This document shows positions 1 to 13,375 of a stretch of 64,000 nucleotides of DNA, in pieces. A program made the position numbers and the translations under genes. The notes under the pieces are model-generated. The model was not told where the DNA came from. It searched no databases and saw only the letters and a list, made by a program, of their open reading frames with translations. Positions within the stretch are counted from its first letter, which is position 1. Each line of letters starts with the position of its first letter. This DNA comes from Sphagnum magellanicum (lineage: Eukaryota > Streptophyta > Sphagnopsida > Sphagnales > Sphagnaceae), in NCBI GenBank assembly GCA_021904315.1, contig CM038918.1:19529303-19593302 (forward strand). Reading direction: 5' to 3'.

Positions 1-26
1 TTATCAAAATTTTAATTTACCATGTA

Positions 27-425
27 TTTATGGTCATTGCCCTAAAAAAACCCATTTGTAATATGATAATTACAAAAAAATTCAGATGGTTCAAATTATT
101 TTCCCAATCATATATAATTACAATGTTTAATAATTATTAAAATTTTCATAAAGATTAAAAAACATTTGAATCATTTTTTGAATCTATTTGCATATTTTAA
201 TACATTACATTGGACATTTGTTTTTGCACAAATATACTCTAAACATCACATCATATGAAACAAAAACATGTGATTTTTTGGACTTTTTTGGGTTTTGAAC
301 TACCATAATATGCAAAAACATTTTGAAAATCCTTCATAATAATGACATGGTTTAAGTTCAAACATGTTAGCCCTAAAAAAAGTACAATGTGACAACAATC
401 TAGGCCCCCCTCCATAGTGTGTTTT
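27..425 (+). repeat. Dispersed AT-rich repeat, copy 1
   Basis: This stretch is matched in inverse orientation at about 50785-51180. Shared blocks in the same order include AAAAAAACCCATTTGTAATA, TTGCACAAATATA, AAACATCACATCATATGAAA, CATAATATGCAAAAACATT and a C-run followed by CATAGTGTG. No open frame is shared, so it is probably a non-coding part of a transposon such as an LTR or a non-autonomous element. The family is not recognised and the edges are approximate. Confidence 0.7.
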
Positions 426-3400
426 CACCTTTTATACCATGGATGTGTTGAAAAAAATTCATATGAAAGATTACAAACCAAGTAAGACACCCCTAGCAAA
501 AGGACTTAGTTGGTTATTGATCCAATAAAAAAAAATAGACAAAACATCTCAAATATTAATTTCTTTCTTAATGATAGTATATGGAAACCATGTTTTAATT
601 GTTAAGCATTCTAAAGATAATTAGGTCAAATTTGGTCATTTCAAATGTTTTCCCATTCCAATGAGTTGCTCATGAAGATGTACCATCATTTATTGATGAT
701 AGAATATTTCCACAACAATGACAATGAAGGAGGAGATTGTAGCCACGGCTAAATGTGAGCAACAATAAGTGCATCATCAAGGGGAGGCAATAGGGTACAC
801 GTAAATGTCATTTCACTTGTAAATGACAATGAGCTTTCAAAAATCCTCAATTAATTTAGTGGTATCTTTGGAGCTTTCTAAATTTTGATAATATTGAAAT
901 CAATTCAATGAATGAAAAAATGTGTTCCAATAAATAGATATAATGTCAACAAGTATTTGGATTGAAATATATGCAATCCACAAGCAAAGAGGAAAGCTTG
1001 CCACTTCAATGAAAAGGGTTAAAAGTTTGTTAGTTTAACTTACTAATGGAAATGAATGTCAATGAAGAAAATGAGAAAAACATGGCAAGGATACAAAAAT
1101 TATTGAAAAAGTTATGTAATTAACTAGATGATTGAAGAATACACCATCTAAAGAGTAGGAAAAGAATCATCATTCCTCATTGTCAATTCAATTTGTAAGG
1201 AGGAAGCAACCATCATAATATGTGTGTGTGCATGTGTTTGTTTTGAAAAGGAATGTGAAATAATCAAATTACATCTATAAATTAATCTAGTGTCACAACA
1301 AGAACCATATTGTAACAAAAAGTTGTTAGGATCATAACAAGAAACTTGTTTTATAATGACACATCAATGAGATGCAAATATGGATTAGAAAACACATGGC
1401 AAATTTTATATTTGTCAATTGATGCAATGTAATATTAAAACCTTGTAACTATAGTGTTTAATTCAACACTAATTTTTCACATCTAACAAAGAACTTTTAC
1501 ATATTCAAGTTTCAACATCATTTGAAGGAAATCGGTTTCCAACTTGAAGTAATAAAATCATAACATAATTTCACTCTTGCAAATTTAATAAAGCTAAAAT
1601 AGTAATGGGATGGTGCCCATACCATCAATTTTAATAAGTGCAAACATGTTTTAATGTTAAGGTGTTATACCATAAATGAGGCTATGAAATGAAAAATAAA
1701 ATGAAATCAACTTTTTTTCATAAAAGATTCCAAGAATCTATTGTCATTCAAATTATTTGGCATGAAGTTGTTTTTTACCCATAGGGGGCTTATTTTTCTA
1801 TGTCAAATGTTCTTGGAAGGGTGAGGCATTGTTACTTGGACCCAAGGTGAACAAGCATAAATGCGAGTTACATTTTTAGAATTCAAGGCATGTACTTTTA
1901 TTTCATGGTGCTTTTGAAGAAATGAATTTTTAATTGGAGCAAATGGGAGCAAGAATAAACAATGATATATATTTGGAACTTGGTGTGGTGTTGTCTTGAT
2001 TCGGGGAAGGGGTTATTTGTTGTTTCCAATTTTAATGATATTTTTTCTTTCAAACAACATTTATTCCATGTTGTGACTTTTTAGGTATGTGGCTTTGCAT
2101 TGTCCATTTACTTAGTGAGTTTCATTGATTTTATAGTGCTTGTGTTGTTTGCTTTTTTTTTGGTACAATTTTGGGATGCAACCTTGATATTTGTTTGTGC
2201 ATGGCTTTCTTGTCTAGGCTTTGAATTTAACTTTGTGATCTTTTGGTGCATTTGTACGAAGCAATCTAGGTTTGGTAATCTATTGACCAATTTGCACTCA
2301 ATGATCCAATTTATGCATGTGACAAAATGTGGGTTGTTTTGTAAGTGTAGGGCATTGATGTAGTATGCAGTCGATATGTTTTGTATGGTTGTGGGATGAC
2401 TTTTGATGATCAAATTAATAGTAATGTTGACAGTGCAATATGTGAAAGAAATTCATATAACACAAGATAAAATACATCAACAAGGGATAATATCATTTCT
2501 ATATCAACACAATCTTATTGAACAAATCATAAGCCTATATATTTCCCATTCAAACTACCAAATTACATTGCCAAACTTGTACAACCATACAAAATCAATT
2601 TGTAGTATCATCTTGTTGATAGTATCATTAATAATCGACTAAAATTAAAAATGACTAATCATTAATAAGTTATAAAGTTTTTTAGCTTGTAAAAGAAGAT
2701 GAAAGGTTCTTTTGCCCATTAATGTTGTTCATGTTCTTCACTTCCTTTCCTATTACAAAAATTAGAAATAATTTTAATACTCCAGTAGAATTTGAACATC
2801 CTATACATGCACTTGATCTCATTTTAAATTAGAAAGCAATAAAGTAAGAACTTTTGAACGTAGTATTCCATTAAAATGCAAATGTCATGAAAACTTTTTT
2901 CAAAACATGAATGTATTTCTTGGATTTAATTAAGAATGAATTAATGTTGTTATCTTTCTTTAAGTGGAGAATTATTACTTGTATGAATATGTTATGAATA
3001 AGAAGTGTACTTGAGTTTGGACCAATCCATTTGGAATATAGGTTGGAAATATTCTTTACAAAAATTCATTCACCGTTCAATGCATACCACCATTAATTAT
3101 GTTGCATTTAATAAAACATCAATAAGAAGGCACACAACTTACAAGCCACATGCCTTTTGAAAATGAAATAAACTTTCAAAATGATCAATCACAAGAAAAG
3201 GAATCAAATAATTTCCCTTCCATTGCAAAAAAAATAAAAATCTGTATATTTAATTGTCCTAATAATGCACAACCATAAATAAATTTATGACACACAACAA
3301 GGCCCACACATCTTTGAAGGCTTATTGAAATCTATGGTGTGAATTTTAGTTAGAGTAGATTACAATCTAGTTTCATGTAATTGTGGTTGCACCAATACTT

Positions 3401-5329
3401 ATGACCAAGGATGCAATGAAATTGAAGTGGAACACAAATTTCCCCATTGAGTTTCCAAATGGTACTAAACATATCGAGTTCTGAGACATTGTTAGTAACA
3501 ATAATTCTCACTTTGACCAAAGAGAATTAAGCTCTAAGTTTTCCAAGCTGAGTGCTTGGGAAAGAAGGAAGAAGTATTTTCTTCCAGGCTGCTTGGGTGT
3601 TGTCCTCTAGGGGCGAAGTTAATCAGCCTCGAGATACTTTCCCTAGAAATTAGTTTTAAACGTCACACTGATGCTACTGAAGTTAACTGAAATTTGGTGT
3701 GTACTTTGCCCCAATACATGGAAGCTATTGATGTTGTCACCTTAGTCAGCATTTGGGTGTGTTGCAAATGGCCCACTGCTGGAGGGGGGTTGTAATGGTT
3801 CTTTAAGTGAGGTAAGTATGGGCTACAACAACCACCCATTCCTTCATACTCCAATGTTCATCTCTTGGCAGGTTGAAAGGCCCAATTTCAGCTTTTTTTT
3901 TTTTGCTTCTCAATTCTGGAGCTCCTGAGTCCTTGGGTACTACTGCAAAGCACAAGATGTTGCCAGGTTTTCCCTGGATTTCTGAAGTTCCTTGATTCTG
4001 GGGTACTTGAGACATCTAGCCAGTGTTCATCCCCACTGAACAGGATTTTCCACCCAGTGTATGATTGCTGTAGTATGGGATTCACAGCTAGTGCTCTACC
4101 AAGTGCTCCCTACTGCAGTAATTCTTTTTCCCCTTTCCCTTTGTGAGCCTTGTGAGACATCACTACCTCGTAGGCCAGCACCCATCAGCACCACATCCTC
4201 TGGATGATCCTTATTCATCCTTAGTTGTGTATAATTCGTATGTGGTTTCACCTTGGTAACACATTCTGTAAGAATTAGGTCATACAATATATAGGAAGAT
4301 TGGTAGGAAAATAGTTTCAGCAAGAGGTGATTTCATGGTTGGGTTTGGGTTCCAAATTCAGTTTCAACAAACTTGTGAACCTCTCCAATCCAGATACTCC
4401 AAAACATAACCTAAAACCTCAACATGAACCTGCCCAACACCCTGAACATGCCAACACTAGTTCATAAGTAGGTAAGGGTTGCTTTTACTACCTACCCATT
4501 AACAACCTGCTTGCCTGTTAGCAATTGAATTGATCTCCAGACTAGCAAAAATTCCAATCCAAGAGTTCATCAATTTATGAATGATCTTCTTATGGCGTGT
4601 AAGATGCTCTTCTGAGCCACATGATGCTCTCCTGAGTCACATGCAACTTACACAACACAGACTAAAAAGCTAGATGTACAAATGACGCAGAGAAGCTTTC
4701 ATTATATATGGCTTTGTCCACACAAGGCACAAACTGGTTACAGGTAAGCTGAGGGATGCATACTGTGATGACTCCTTTGCTGCAGTCTACCTTTTAGAAA
4801 GGATAGGGGAGGGTGGGAGTTCACAGTACAGTACACAAAACTCATTTGGTTTTTTGGTTTTTCAAGGAAGAAGGATCAAAGCATGTGAAGGGTACCTGTG
4901 TAAAGAAGAAATTGGAAATTGAACAGACAAATTGTTACTGACTGACTTATAACATAAATCAACACAAAAAGCACAATCTCGATATAGGAACACATATAGT
5001 AAAGTAGCTCCATGGAGTGACCGTATTTGGTCCTCTACAAATGGTTACCACACCCTAAAACAGAGTTATGTACTGACCCATTTTCAATAACGTCTAGTAG
5101 AAATGTAGACGTCCAAACTCAAGAAGTTTACACTAAGTATTTAAAGGCTGTACTTCATCCAAAGTACAGTGTACAGGCCATTTTTACTGCGGTAGCTGGA
5201 GTTGCTCTAAGTAGTACTCACTCACTCACTCACTCACCATCCCTAAATGCTTACTTAACTATCCTCTTCACAACTATGAAGTTGTTTCATGGAGCATTGG
5301 CATATACTATATATACCACTGGCCCAGCA
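426..5329. other. Non-coding stretch, no gene recognised
   Basis: This stretch is AT-rich up to about 3.5 kb and more balanced after that. The open frames are short, overlap on both strands and resemble no protein family known to me. It contains homopolymer runs and a CTCA-type simple repeat near 5218-5236. I see no convincing gene, RNA or structured repeat. Confidence 0.5.
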
Positions 5330-5505
5330 CAAAATCTTGTGAGTGAGTCCTTTCTAATTTATCCATACCAACACTCAAACACAATATTAGTGCTGTTGTC
5401 TTCAAGTAGACAGAGCACCACAAAATCTGGTGAGTCCCTTTAATTTATCCATACCAACACTCAAACCACAATATTAGTGCTGTTGTCTTCAAGTAGACAG
5501 AGCAC
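5330..5505 (+). repeat. Imperfect tandem duplication, two units of about 85-89 bp
   Basis: Unit 1 runs from about 5330 to 5418 and unit 2 from 5421 to 5505. Both begin CAAAATCT and share TAATTTATCCATACCAACAC, ATATTAGTGCTGTTGTCTTC and AAGTAGACAGAGCAC. The second unit has lost part of a GAGTGAGTCC segment and has gained one C. It is a local duplication of unknown origin with no coding signal. Confidence 0.9.
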
Positions 5506-8500
5506 ATCAATTGTTGTAGTTATTAGGCAGAGTTTCTTTCTTGTCAAGCTTTTTCAACAAGTGCCAAAATGACAATGAAACCCCTCTTTATACCATTGCA
5601 CTGTATGGTTGTATTTCCAGCCTTGGGTGAACCAACACTTACATTGGCATCCTTGCAAAAACCCCAAAGTTTTTTTTGGGTTAGTTCTATAAACATTATC
5701 AACATATCTTCAAACAAAATCATGAGTTTCAAGTTCAAATTTACCATTTCCTAGATAAAAATATATTCTCTAAGAGTAGTTCCAATGGTGGCTTGCTTGC
5801 ACTATATATTGTGGATAAAGTACAACATTTATACACCAGTTTCGGCTTAACCCTTAAATGTCAGAGAATTTAGAAATATATTTAAAAGCAAAACCAAATT
5901 GGTTTGCCGTGATGTTTAGGGGTTAAAATTCTTACACAAAGATTCAATGCATCTAAAAGGCATTGCATAGTAAAGCTACCATAGTACCTTTTCAGGTTCT
6001 GTAATAACTAAATTTATTTTTAAAATGTTGAACTTTTCAGAAATTATTTGTTTGATATTTGAAATTTAAGGAAATTAAAAGAGAGAGAAAAAAATTTAAA
6101 TTTTGATTGAAACTCAAGAGCTTCTTACAAGCCACGGTTGCTTTGACAGTTGACAAAGCAGCTATCCAATAATTGACAACAATTTTCTATCCTATATTTT
6201 GGTGGAACATTATTATGTCTCCCCATTTTTGCCTCAAAAAAAAAAAAAAAAAAGTAAAAAAGTAAAATGTAAATTAAAGGTCTCATTATATTAAAGCTCC
6301 AAAAGCCAGAAAACTTACCAAAGAAGTTGTCTATATTTATCTGCAAATTTTTTATAAATTATTATTTTTACTCCTGAAATGAAAATTCGAAAAACAACAA
6401 CATAATTATTCAACACCCAAATTGCTGAACATGAAAAGGTATATTACAACAATACTTTTGATTGCACTAGCTAGAATGGTTTGTTCAAGCGATTGAAGTT
6501 AAATCATTTGTCATTTTATATTGTCTCATTTTCGATGTTTATGAATGAGGACTGAGAAACAATAATACATTAAGTTGTCAGGTGTGTTAGTTTAATTGTT
6601 TAGTTAAGTCTCACTTAATTAGGGATAAACTGGATTAGCTAAGTTGATTAATTTTATTTTAAACCAATTCAAATGGGAACAAAATTCAAAATATTTTGTT
6701 ATGAAATATAATCTCAAATTGTGTGATCTCAAATCACTTTTACTGCCACTCACTGGAACACACTCAAAAAGGTTCAAATAAAAAATGTGTGTGAATCTGC
6801 TCTTTGCTCTTAGAAGTGAAATTCTCACTCAAGAAGGTGAAGAATGAACGTGAAGAAGGGTACCACCATTGTCGTAGATGCTTGCTTGTTGTTCCTTTGG
6901 CATGTTTCCAGACTCTGCTGCTCAGACTGCTCTCGCTCTCTGTTTGTTTCCTGCCTCTTTTTTGTTTGTCCAGTGCTCGAAATTCAGTTACGCTAGAGTC
7001 AAAAAAGAATAACCCAGATCCCCCCCTTCTGGACATACAGAACATACAATCTAAGGAACAGCACATAGAATCTCTCTCATGCATGGGGCCCAAGACTGCA
7101 ACCAATTTTCTGCTTTTTCTGAACAACAACAACAACATCATATAGGCTAGGTACTGTACACACACTCCTAGCTGCTTTGGTTCGGAGTGCCCAACTTCAA
7201 GCCTTGCCAAAGGGGGTTTTTTTTTTTTATTATTATTTTTTTAAAGGTGACTTTTCCCCCATTGTGGTGAAATTCTTTTTGAAAATGGCAACCAAAAAAA
7301 AAATTTAATTTTTTTTTTCAGGTTTTCTAGTTTCCAGATTTCAGGAAATTTTTAAAAATAAATAGCCATAATTTTGTATTAATTTCCAGTAGAATGGAAA
7401 AAATACAGAAAATGCGTGCATTCTCTTACTTTTTTTCTTTTTTTTTTTTTTTTTTGTTGCCAGATTTTCTTTAATTTTCTTATGGATGATCACCACTTCA
7501 GCTACATTAAATTTTTGAAAAAAAAGAAAGGGAAAAATAAAAATAAAAATCCAAAGGATCTTTGGACATATCTGTCTGCAATGCTGACCAGAAGTAGGGA
7601 TAATAACCAACCTTGGGGGTGGGGTCCTAAAAGTGGGAGCAAATTCTTGAGACCTACATACAGAGAGATGGGGCCTGCTGTTCCTGACAACAAAAACAAA
7701 CAACCTGCAAAGTGCTTTGCAAGTGATTCACAACCGTGCAGCAAACACTAAAAAAACTTTGCAACTTGTCCAGGAAAGACTGGAAAAAACAATATTTCCA
7801 GTGGGGTAGGGTAATAAGAGGCCGCTAGCTCCAAAAAAACACATTTCATGCAGTCCTAAAGGATCGGATCAATGGAACCAAATGAATGAGAGAATCCAAC
7901 CAACTGGGTACTCTGCTCTGCAATTTTAAAGCAGCAGTTTATGGAACTTTCATCCAGTTATGAAACTTTCATCCAAGCAGCAAGCAGACGGTTACAGAAT
8001 CGTTTGGCCGAATGAGAGCCCAAGGTGGTAGGTACCTTGTGCTAACTAGTAGATGGAAATTTGAGCTTGCCCCTGGCAGGCACGGCACCTCACCCTGTAC
8101 AATGGCCTGTTCCTGGAACACTCAGGATACGAAGAAGAGGATTCTAGTGGGCAAGGCCCCCTTGCCGTTGGCCAAAGTATATTGAAAATCCCATAAGGTC
8201 ACCCATCTCAATACTATTCCAATCAAAGTGGGCTTAGCTCAGAATATGGATGGCACACCCACAAATCCACATGGCCTTCATTTTTTGACTCTCTCACCTT
8301 CAGACTTCACATCAAATTGAGGGTTTAGGGTTTAAGATGCCATGAAGATGATTTTACATTTAAGCTTTGTAGACCTCTTGCCCATCTTCTTTACTTATCT
8401 TTAAGTGAAAGTCTCAAAATTGATTAAAAAAGTCTGAACAATATAACCACAGGTTGCAAAATTCAGAAAACTGGTAAAGCTCTAAAAGAACTTAGAGAAT

Positions 8501-8747
8501 AGGGTCTGTTTGTTTACACTCGAATTGAAATGGGGCTTTCCAACAACAGCAGATGTTCACTCTAAGCCTAAGCTCTTTCAAGGGAGTGCATACGTGTGTC
8601 AAGTGGTATGCCTGCAATATCATCCCTGAGTCCCTCCACCCATTCTTCTTGTTCGGTTGGGCCTTACCCTAAATGTAAAGCACTCCAAATGATTTCCTAG
8701 TGCATTTGGAGGGCACCTTATGTTCATGTATATCCCTCTTTGAGATT
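5506..8747. other. Non-coding stretch, no gene recognised
   Basis: This segment is moderately AT-rich, with poly-T/poly-A tracts near 6238, 7220 and 7436-7455. The open frames around 6764-7210 and 7341-7751 are low-complexity translations of homopolymers or overlap on both strands, so I do not treat them as genes. A two-unit TTTAGGG-like sequence is listed separately at 8321. Confidence 0.5.
8321..8336 (+). repeat. Two-unit telomere-like motif
   Basis: GGGTTTAGGGTTTAAG matches two adjacent units of the plant telomere repeat TTTAGGG. At this length it could arise by chance, act as a telo-box, or be a tiny interstitial telomere remnant. Confidence 0.35.
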
Positions 8748-9030
8748 ACACCAACTCCTTAAGAGTGACAAAGAATTTACACCTACTATAAGCAAAAGAT
8801 CCTTTCCAATCTTAAGGAGTAGGCATGAGATCCCTCCTCCCAATGCCTCATGACTTACATATGTTTAGGGTAATGGTAACCTTAGCCTCGTGCTTATATG
8901 ATGGGTACAGGCATGGCATGGGGAACATTCCCAAAACAAGGGACGGGACTAGGCTAACACCTTATCCTAGGTCCCTTATTACGGGAAATTGGAATCCCCA
9001 CTCCTTGGGGATTTCCCCAACACTCGATGG
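8748..9030 (+). repeat. Dispersed repeat family 2, copy 1
   Basis: This copy matches 19795-20110 in the same orientation. Shared blocks are ACTCCTTAAGAG, AGATCCCTCC, GAGTAGG, ATGCCTCATGACTTA, a GGGGA.CATTC.CAAAA segment and the tail CTTATT..GGGAA followed by CCCCAC..CTT. Divergence is substantial and no protein is shared. It is probably a non-coding mobile element remnant. Confidence 0.65.
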
Positions 9031-9372
9031 AGGACCAAACATATTGAATAATATAAATTTTAAGTTCCACACATGAGATGCACTATGGGGTGCCATTCAA
9101 CATGTGTTTTTGAAATGACCTACTTTATTAGGGAATTAGGAGAAATATATGCATGTACAACATATCTTGATTTAACCTTGCTTTGGTCATTTGGAGTGAA
9201 AATTGGTCCGAATGACGTCAAATCCTTTTAAGGAAGGAATAATAGCAAGACCTTAGATTCATCTGAGCCCCACAGTATCTGTTGTTTAACTCAAATACTT
9301 TGGAATGTTACAAAGTTTGTTTGTGTTTTTTCCACATAGAAATCATGAGCCAACAACCCAACTAGGTACTTA

Positions 9373-9401
<29 letters not shown>
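9373..9401 (+). repeat. CT dinucleotide microsatellite
   Basis: An uninterrupted run of about 14 CT units, read directly from the sequence. Confidence 0.95.
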
Positions 9402-9403
<2 letters not shown>

Positions 9404-12399
9404 ATTGCAAAGTATATGAAAGATGTGGGTCCCTTGCTTTAAGGCTCCAAGATTTAAAATATTTTTTAAAAGAAAAAGTTGTAAAGTCTAAGTTGAAAGT
9501 GAGGTAAGTCTGGTACCTGTCAAAACCCATTTTTGGTACAGCTCTGATGATTGGGAGAAACTATTAGATTCTCCTTGGCATAAGAAAGGGTGATCTGCAG
9601 AGACTGCAATAAGCCTGAGAAACATGCTGGCTCTGATCTCAGTTAATAAAAGCACAATAGCAAAGTAAGAACAAGAAGAAGAATGAAATTCTGATTAAAA
9701 AGGATAGATAACAAGAGCAAACAAACATCTTTGCTATGCTAGAGGGTTAAGAGCAAGGTTGTGTGATGATTTGCATTTCTAAAGAAGTGTGAATTCTGGT
9801 TTTTTATATTTTTAAAATCACAATCAGAGAACCACCAGTTCCAGTTATCTATAACTAAATAACTGGTTTGTTTGATTTTTTGTAGTCATAGGTTGGGTGG
9901 TCCTCACTTTCTTTTGAGAACCGGCCAGTTGCAATTCTTATACAAATTTATGAGAATTGAATGGGTTTTTATTAAAAAAATCTGGGCTTCTAAAAACTGG
10001 CTAGAGTATCAAGATTCTTATTATTTGTGCATACTCAGCCGGTTCTCAAACATTAGTGGTTTTCACAAATGCAATAACATGCAGTTTTCACATTCAATTA
10101 TCCTCACAGCCTCGGTATCATATTTTCATTCATTAAAAAGAAATTATTTTTACACTTGAAAAGTTGGTAAGTTGTAAAAACAAGTAGTAACAAGGAGGAG
10201 GGATATTTAGAAGTAAAACTTATTAGTGTTTGGATTTGAATTGGGTTTTGGAGAAAAACTTGGAACTATTTCTTCTCCCATGTGCAATTGGATTGACATT
10301 GTACAGTTTTGGGAATATGAGGATTTGGGAATAGGAAGAAAAAGAGATTTTTTACAATTTTATTTTTTTTTTGCATGATGATCTTGTATGGTAAAGTCAT
10401 TTGTTTGAAGTACACAATTGAAATTATTGTGTTTTTGTAGATTTTGTTTGTTGAAATACGTATTTGTTGGAAGAATGGTTTTATTTTATGACCACAAACT
10501 TATACTATATTCAAGATAGAAATTAATATTTACCATTTGGTGACCATCATTGAGATGAATTCAATAGTTAAAATTTTGAGTTTTTACATTTTGTTGTTAA
10601 TTTTCTTGTTTCTAAAAGCAAATTTAGTGGTTTGGGATGTTGTTTTTGTGTTTTTACAAGTTTTTGATTGACTATTTTTTTCAAGGACTAGGATATGAAT
10701 GGGGTAGCTACTAATCAGATTTGAATTTAAAGAAGTTTGATACAACAATGGTGGAAGCAAAAAAAAACATGTCTAGAATGATAACCAAAAGTTTGTAAAA
10801 ACAATTAGATTAGGCAACAAATCAAGTTGCCAATGTTGTTGAACCAATTTAGGACAAACAACATTTGCATCAAACAACAATGTAGTTTTCCACACCAAAT
10901 TGAATGTAACAAGAAACTAAACTACAACTACCAAGAACTAAAGAATAGCATATAAGGTACATGATGCATTCAACAAACATGGTGATTTTCAAAAAAACGT
11001 TTACTACAAGAACATAAAGGCAACCCAATCACATGGGACAACAATTCATGAAGAAGAAATAGTCTAAGGAAAATTGAAAGAGATGAAAAAGTAACCCCGG
11101 GGGAGACATAAATTAAAAAAATAAAAAATATGTGGGTAAAAATATAGGGTGCAATATATTGGTTGTTAGGTAGAAATTATAAGTTAATTAGTTAGAAAAT
11201 ACAATACATTTTATTCAAATAATCAATTTAGTTATAATATAAGGTATGTAATAATATGTAATAATTGATTATAATTAATATAGGTGGCTTTAATATGTAT
11301 ATATTAGAAAATTAAATAATAGGGCGATTTTTAAAAAATTACACAATTATCTAATACCCCTCCTGAAAATGGTCATTTGACACATGTAGGTCCCAAATTT
11401 TACATTAAATGTTCCCCCCCCACCTTGCAAGAAAATAACACACCACAATTTTCACTTGTTCTAAGGTAATGCATGCATGGAAAAGAATAAGTGAATTTGA
11501 TAAATCTTGAGCATTTGAATTAACAACACTCAAAATCTAACTGAATGAGTTCAAGAAAGGAATGAAGACAAATTACACAAAAAAAGTAAGACCACCTACA
11601 CTAGCCCAAGAATTGACTTCACCTCCATATTGCCAACCGTCAAAAGAGTGGAAGGAACCCATGAATAACAATGAGGTTGATCATGCATAACTTGTGGTGA
11701 AAAAGTGAGAATCACGGATGAATACATGGAAGACCAAGCTTATAAACCAACCATGATACATAAAACTTAGAAACATTATGTAACTTTTGAATGTGATACT
11801 CAAACTATGCATGGACCCAGGTTTGAACTTGTAGTCATGGAAGGTGTTTCTAAAACCTATAGAATGAAGAACAATGAACCAAGATTCATGAGAAATTCCA
11901 AAGGTACAACCTTACTTAGAGAACAAATGTGGCATAGGGGAGTCTATTGTGTGGATAAGATACAAAAATCTAATCATGTTTAATACAACTATTGTCATAA
12001 AAAAGGATGCCTAATTGGTGATTGACTTTTCATTGGTATTATGTTGGGTGTAATCTTACATGCACATTGTGATTGCTGGAATGAAAAAAAAGACATTACA
12101 ATAACACAAGGAGTCGACATTACTTTGTGAAAAAGGAATTTGAAAACTTGAACAATTTTTTTTCTTTCATTATCTTAAGGATCTAAAACAACAATGTAGT
12201 AGACCATAATTAACAAGCCAAATATGCGTTATACAAATTGTTATTGAACAAACCACAACATGGATACTTGTCATAGTAAAAAGGAGGAAACCATAGAGGT
12301 TTTAGTTCATGTTCATGTTCAAACTAACAAACTACCAAGACCATTGAAATATATGATATGATTGGAATACAACTAAGTAATATTATTTAATACAGATTG
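9402..12399. other. Non-coding stretch flanking the gypsy remnant
   Basis: AT-rich DNA with no protein I recognise. It lies beyond the 3' end of the minus-strand gypsy polyprotein, so part of it may be the element's 3' tail and LTR, but I could not find matching LTR ends. A short open plus-strand run of about 60 codons starts near 11806 and has no recognisable motif. Confidence 0.45.
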
Positions 12400-13010
12400 T
12401 GGTACCAACAAAACCTCCAAAGGCACAAGAAATATTTATGCCTATCAATAAACTAATATATGCAACCATTGTTCTTGTAATTTCTCGAGATTTATCAATC
12501 TATTTGATACTACACATACAAGATTTGCATCACAATTGTCCCGATTCTTAACTAGTAGAAAATATTTTGTTAACATTGACAAATGCAAACCATAGACTAA
12601 TTGGTAAAAGGTGTATCATGTAGCTACTTTGTACATAATACAATATGACAATAATACTATAGATAAATGTTCATCCTAGTCTACCTTCTTCTCATTTGTA
12701 AGTTTTGTCAACATGTTCTTACTACACTTGTTTGGTGATTACTTTATAACTAATATGTAGTGGAATTAATGTGATGTAGTAAGTACATTTGTCAAGTACT
12801 TGTGTTCATTGATGAAATGTGTACCTTAAATGAACAATAAAACTTGATGAGTATATGTTTGTACAAGAATTTGGTTATAATCACCACCATGGTTGTGAAA
12901 AGTGTTTTTACTACCACCCACTCGGTAGCATAATTTGTTGCTACCAAAATGTATTTGTTACCAATATATTTATTTACAAGTTTTATTGATTCAACAAAAT
13001 GCAAACCTCA
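12400..13010 (-). pseudogene. Ty3/gypsy integrase remnant
   Basis: The minus strand encodes KYILVATNYATEWV, which matches the gypsy integrase signature around the first catalytic Asp (KYILVATDYATKWVEAKAL); here that Asp reads as Asn. Downstream come HFINE (the end of the TDQGTHFIN region), NMLTKLTNE, DEHLSIVLLSY and NRLINLEKLQEQ, which correspond to the conserved C-terminal half of plant gypsy integrases. The frame changes near 12780 and several stops are present. In a live element the enzyme inserts the retrotransposon cDNA into the genome; this copy cannot be functional. The order downstream of RT fits gypsy rather than copia. Confidence 0.88.
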
Positions 13011-13375
13011 TTTCATAAAAGGTTTTTCTAGTAATGAAAAAATCAACTTTGATAAACTATGTGCATGTAACCTTTAATCCTTTGGCATATCATGTCATAG
13101 ACTTTTTCATAATTCAATAACATCCATTACCATGAAAATAAAAAATAAAAAATTGGAAAATCCAATCACAAAATACCCAAATGATAGGCGTAAAAAATAC
13201 CACCATGTCGATTTGGACAAAGTTGATTTAAACTCATTTTTGGGACTAGGATGGTCCTTTTGATTGGCATAATAAGAAGCTATGTGACTAGTCATTTTGA
13301 TTAACAAACAATGGACGATTTTATTAGTCAAATTTTTATTTTTATTTTTTATTGTGAAAAAAAGTTAGGTAAATA

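Noticed and set aside
7341..7751. Overlapping frames of 80-120 codons on both strands
   Set aside because: Driven by poly-T/poly-A tracts; Phe- and Lys-rich translations, mutually overlapping, no domain.
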